Positions 62,955 through 64,000 of a DNA stretch of 64,000 nucleotides are shown one piece after another. The notes under the pieces were generated by a model. It did no database searches. It saw only the letters and a list, made by a program, of their open reading frames with translations, and was not told the origin of the DNA. Made by a program: the position numbers and the translations under genes. How positions within the stretch are numbered: position 1 is the stretch's first letter; every line of letters starts with the position of its first letter. The DNA lies in NCBI GenBank assembly GCA_012840135.1, contig DUMA01000033.1, positions 16,011 to 80,010 on the forward strand. Direction: 5' to 3'. The stretch is from Thermoanaerobacterales bacterium. GTDB lineage: Bacteria > Bacillota > Thermosediminibacteria > Thermosediminibacterales > Tepidanaerobacteraceae.

Positions 62955-63668
62955 TTAATAACCGCTTATCTTTCCTTTATCGGGGGTCATGTACAGCCCG
63001 ACTTTTGAGTGCTTCAGCCCTAAATCAGCCATCATTTCAGCCATTTTGAAGGCTGCAGCCATGGGCTCAACTACGGGGACGTTTAGTTCTTTCCTGATCA
63101 TATCGGCAACAGGCGCCATACCGGTGCACCCCAGGACTATTACTTCGGCCCCTTTCGATTTTATAAGCTCTTTTGCAGCATCTATGAGGTATGCGGCGGT
63201 CTTTTTTAAGTCTGTCTTAAGTTCGAGCACCGGTATATCTATCCCTATTGCCGCCGCCATCCGGTTCTCTATCCCATAGCTCCTGGCTTGAAGCTCTATC
63301 CACGGCCCGGAATTCCTCAAAGTGGAGATGACGGCAAATTTGTGACCAAGCATGAGGGCAAGGGCCATGGAGGCTTCAGCCGGGCCTACGACGGGGATGT
63401 CGGCAAGTTCCCTGGCGGCGTTTACGGCTGGGTCCGCAAAGCAGTTGATCATTATGGCATCGCATTTTGTCTTATATTCATCCACTATTCTCAATATTTC
63501 GGGGAGTGCATAGGCTTCATCGTAAAAGGTCTCAATAGACGCCGGCCCCTTTCTTATATTTACACATTCCACTTCAGTGGCCGGACTTTTTATACCCTCA
63601 AGATATTCCTCTGTCATCCCGCTAAAATGCACGGTAGTGATGGGGCTTATTACCAGGATTTTCTTCAT
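62955..63668 (-). CDS. Asp/Glu/hydantoin racemase family protein (copy 2)
   Basis: 237 residues. First Cys in DAIMINCFADPAVNAARE and second in VIVLGCTGMAPVADMI, with PVVGPAEASMALALMLG between, a close match to allantoin/hydantoin racemases. ATG 63668 follows GGGAGG. It differs from the 60283 copy in length and active-site surroundings (CFADPAVN vs CFYDPGLY), so two substrates or a heteromer are possible. Confidence 0.9.
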   Translation of the reverse strand: MKKILVISPITTVHFSGMTEEYLEGIKSPATEVECVNIRKGPASIETFYDEAYALPEILRIVDEYKTKCDAIMINCFADPAVNAARELADIPVVGPAEASMALALMLGHKFAVISTLRNSGPWIELQARSYGIENRMAAAIGIDIPVLELKTDLKKTAAYLIDAAKELIKSKGAEVIVLGCTGMAPVADMIRKELNVPVVEPMAAAFKMAEMMADLGLKHSKVGLYMTPDKGKISGY

Positions 63669-63686
63669 ACTGTTAAGCCTCCCGTT

Positions 63687-64000
63687 TTAAAACATTTTTT
63701 CGATGGGCACATACTCGATATCATACCCAAAGTGCTTTGGACCGAAGACCTTGAGGCCTTCCGGTGTCCTCCACTCTTTTGGTGCGGGTAACCCGATCAC
63801 GGAGACCCTCAGCCCGGGTTCAAAATTCGGGTTTGTAACGGGTTGTTTGGTGTCGTCGGCGACGATGCATATGAGGTCGGGAACGGTTACGTCGATCTTG
63901 CCGTTTCTCCATGAGATGATGTTCTCGTTTTTAAACCATATCCTGTAATCCGATCCCGTAAATTCTCTGTCGCCTTCAATAATCGTATCCCCGATGGTAA
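63687..64000 (-). CDS. DUF917 / S-methyl thiohydantoin desulfurase family protein (C-terminal part)
   Basis: About 103 C-terminal residues; the N-terminus lies beyond the right edge. Readable landmarks: YRIWFKNENIISWRNGKIDV, TVPDLICIVADDTKQPVTNP, GLRVSVIGLPAPKEWRTPEG and GPKHFGYDIEYVPIEKMF, which fit the DUF917 C-terminal pattern (F.NEN, PDLI, G..V.V, GP..FGYD..Y.P). The family name in Pfam is, from memory, S-methyl thiohydantoin desulfurase; many members occur with hydantoinase-type genes. Upstream gene of the racemase cluster, same strand. Confidence 0.82.
   Translation of the reverse strand, partial: TIGDTIIEGDREFTGSDYRIWFKNENIISWRNGKIDVTVPDLICIVADDTKQPVTNPNFEPGLRVSVIGLPAPKEWRTPEGLKVFGPKHFGYDIEYVPIEKMF

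Noticed and set aside
1-64000. CRISPR arrays, tRNA or rRNA genes, prophage
   Set aside because: No regularly spaced direct repeats, no cloverleaf with TTCRANY and no rRNA blocks were seen; the only mobile sequence is the IS wreckage and REP-like units.

Overview
The window reads as chromosome of a spore-forming, strictly anaerobic, amino-acid-fermenting Firmicute, possibly of the Thermosediminibacterales/Thermoanaerobacterales type (genus not provable from sequence alone). Reasons: an alpha/beta small acid-soluble spore protein, a HutP-like protein, T-box and tetrahydrofolate (THF) riboswitch leaders, strong GGAGG ribosome sites with many TTG/GTG starts, an [FeFe]-hydrogenase-like protein, a tungsten-type aldehyde ferredoxin oxidoreductase, and serine, alanine and histidine catabolic genes. 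I see no rRNA, tRNA or CRISPR array.

Layout. 1-4.2 kb (minus strand): a sugar operon of LacI regulator, RbsD, L-fucose isomerase and an RbsA-like ABC ATPase cut by the left edge. 4.4-8.6 kb: a 100-bp repeat, uvrC, a CadC-type metal sensor with a palindromic operator, a possible small RNA, tatC and tatA. 8.9-13.5 kb: an alanine module (AGCS symporter, TyrR-like sigma-54 activator, alanine dehydrogenase) with matching activator sites and sigma-54 promoters. 13.5-26.6 kb: two-component system, polysaccharide deacetylase, transporters, SASP, UPF0182, ZIP, ferritin-like, HutP-like, folC. 26.8-31.4 kb: valS with a T-box leader that has been separated from it by REP-like sequence, a gamma-glutamyltransferase remnant, uppP. 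31.6-36.5 kb: hydroxyacid dehydrogenase, SGNH hydrolase, two-subunit serine dehydratase and an unusual regulator. 36.5-42.8 kb: an operon of N-acylamino acid racemase, M20 amidohydrolase, DapA-like lyase, DHODH-like protein and an Nramp-fold transporter without the usual metal ligands. 42.9-47.5 kb: hydrogenase-like protein, then an operon of polyferredoxin, AOR, ThiS-like carrier and a small gene with two adjacent in-frame TGA codons followed by a SECIS-like hairpin.

47.7-58.3 kb (minus strand): a histidine/urocanate unit with two different urocanases, an AraC regulator, HutI, glutamate formimidoyltransferase, FTCD_C protein, formate-THF ligase and a folate transporter under a THF riboswitch. 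Together these would turn urocanate into glutamate, ammonia and formyl-THF, and recover ATP from the formyl group. 58.6-60.3 kb is nested insertion-sequence wreckage. 60.3-64 kb holds two Asp/Glu/hydantoin-type racemases, an M29-like peptidase, an unrecognised protein and the C-terminus of a DUF917 (S-methyl thiohydantoin desulfurase family) protein. With the divergent urocanase this suggests breakdown of a modified histidine through a (thio)hydantoin.

The strongest candidates for something undescribed are the tandem-UGA gene at 44292-44582 and the urocanase/hydantoin/DUF917 cluster.
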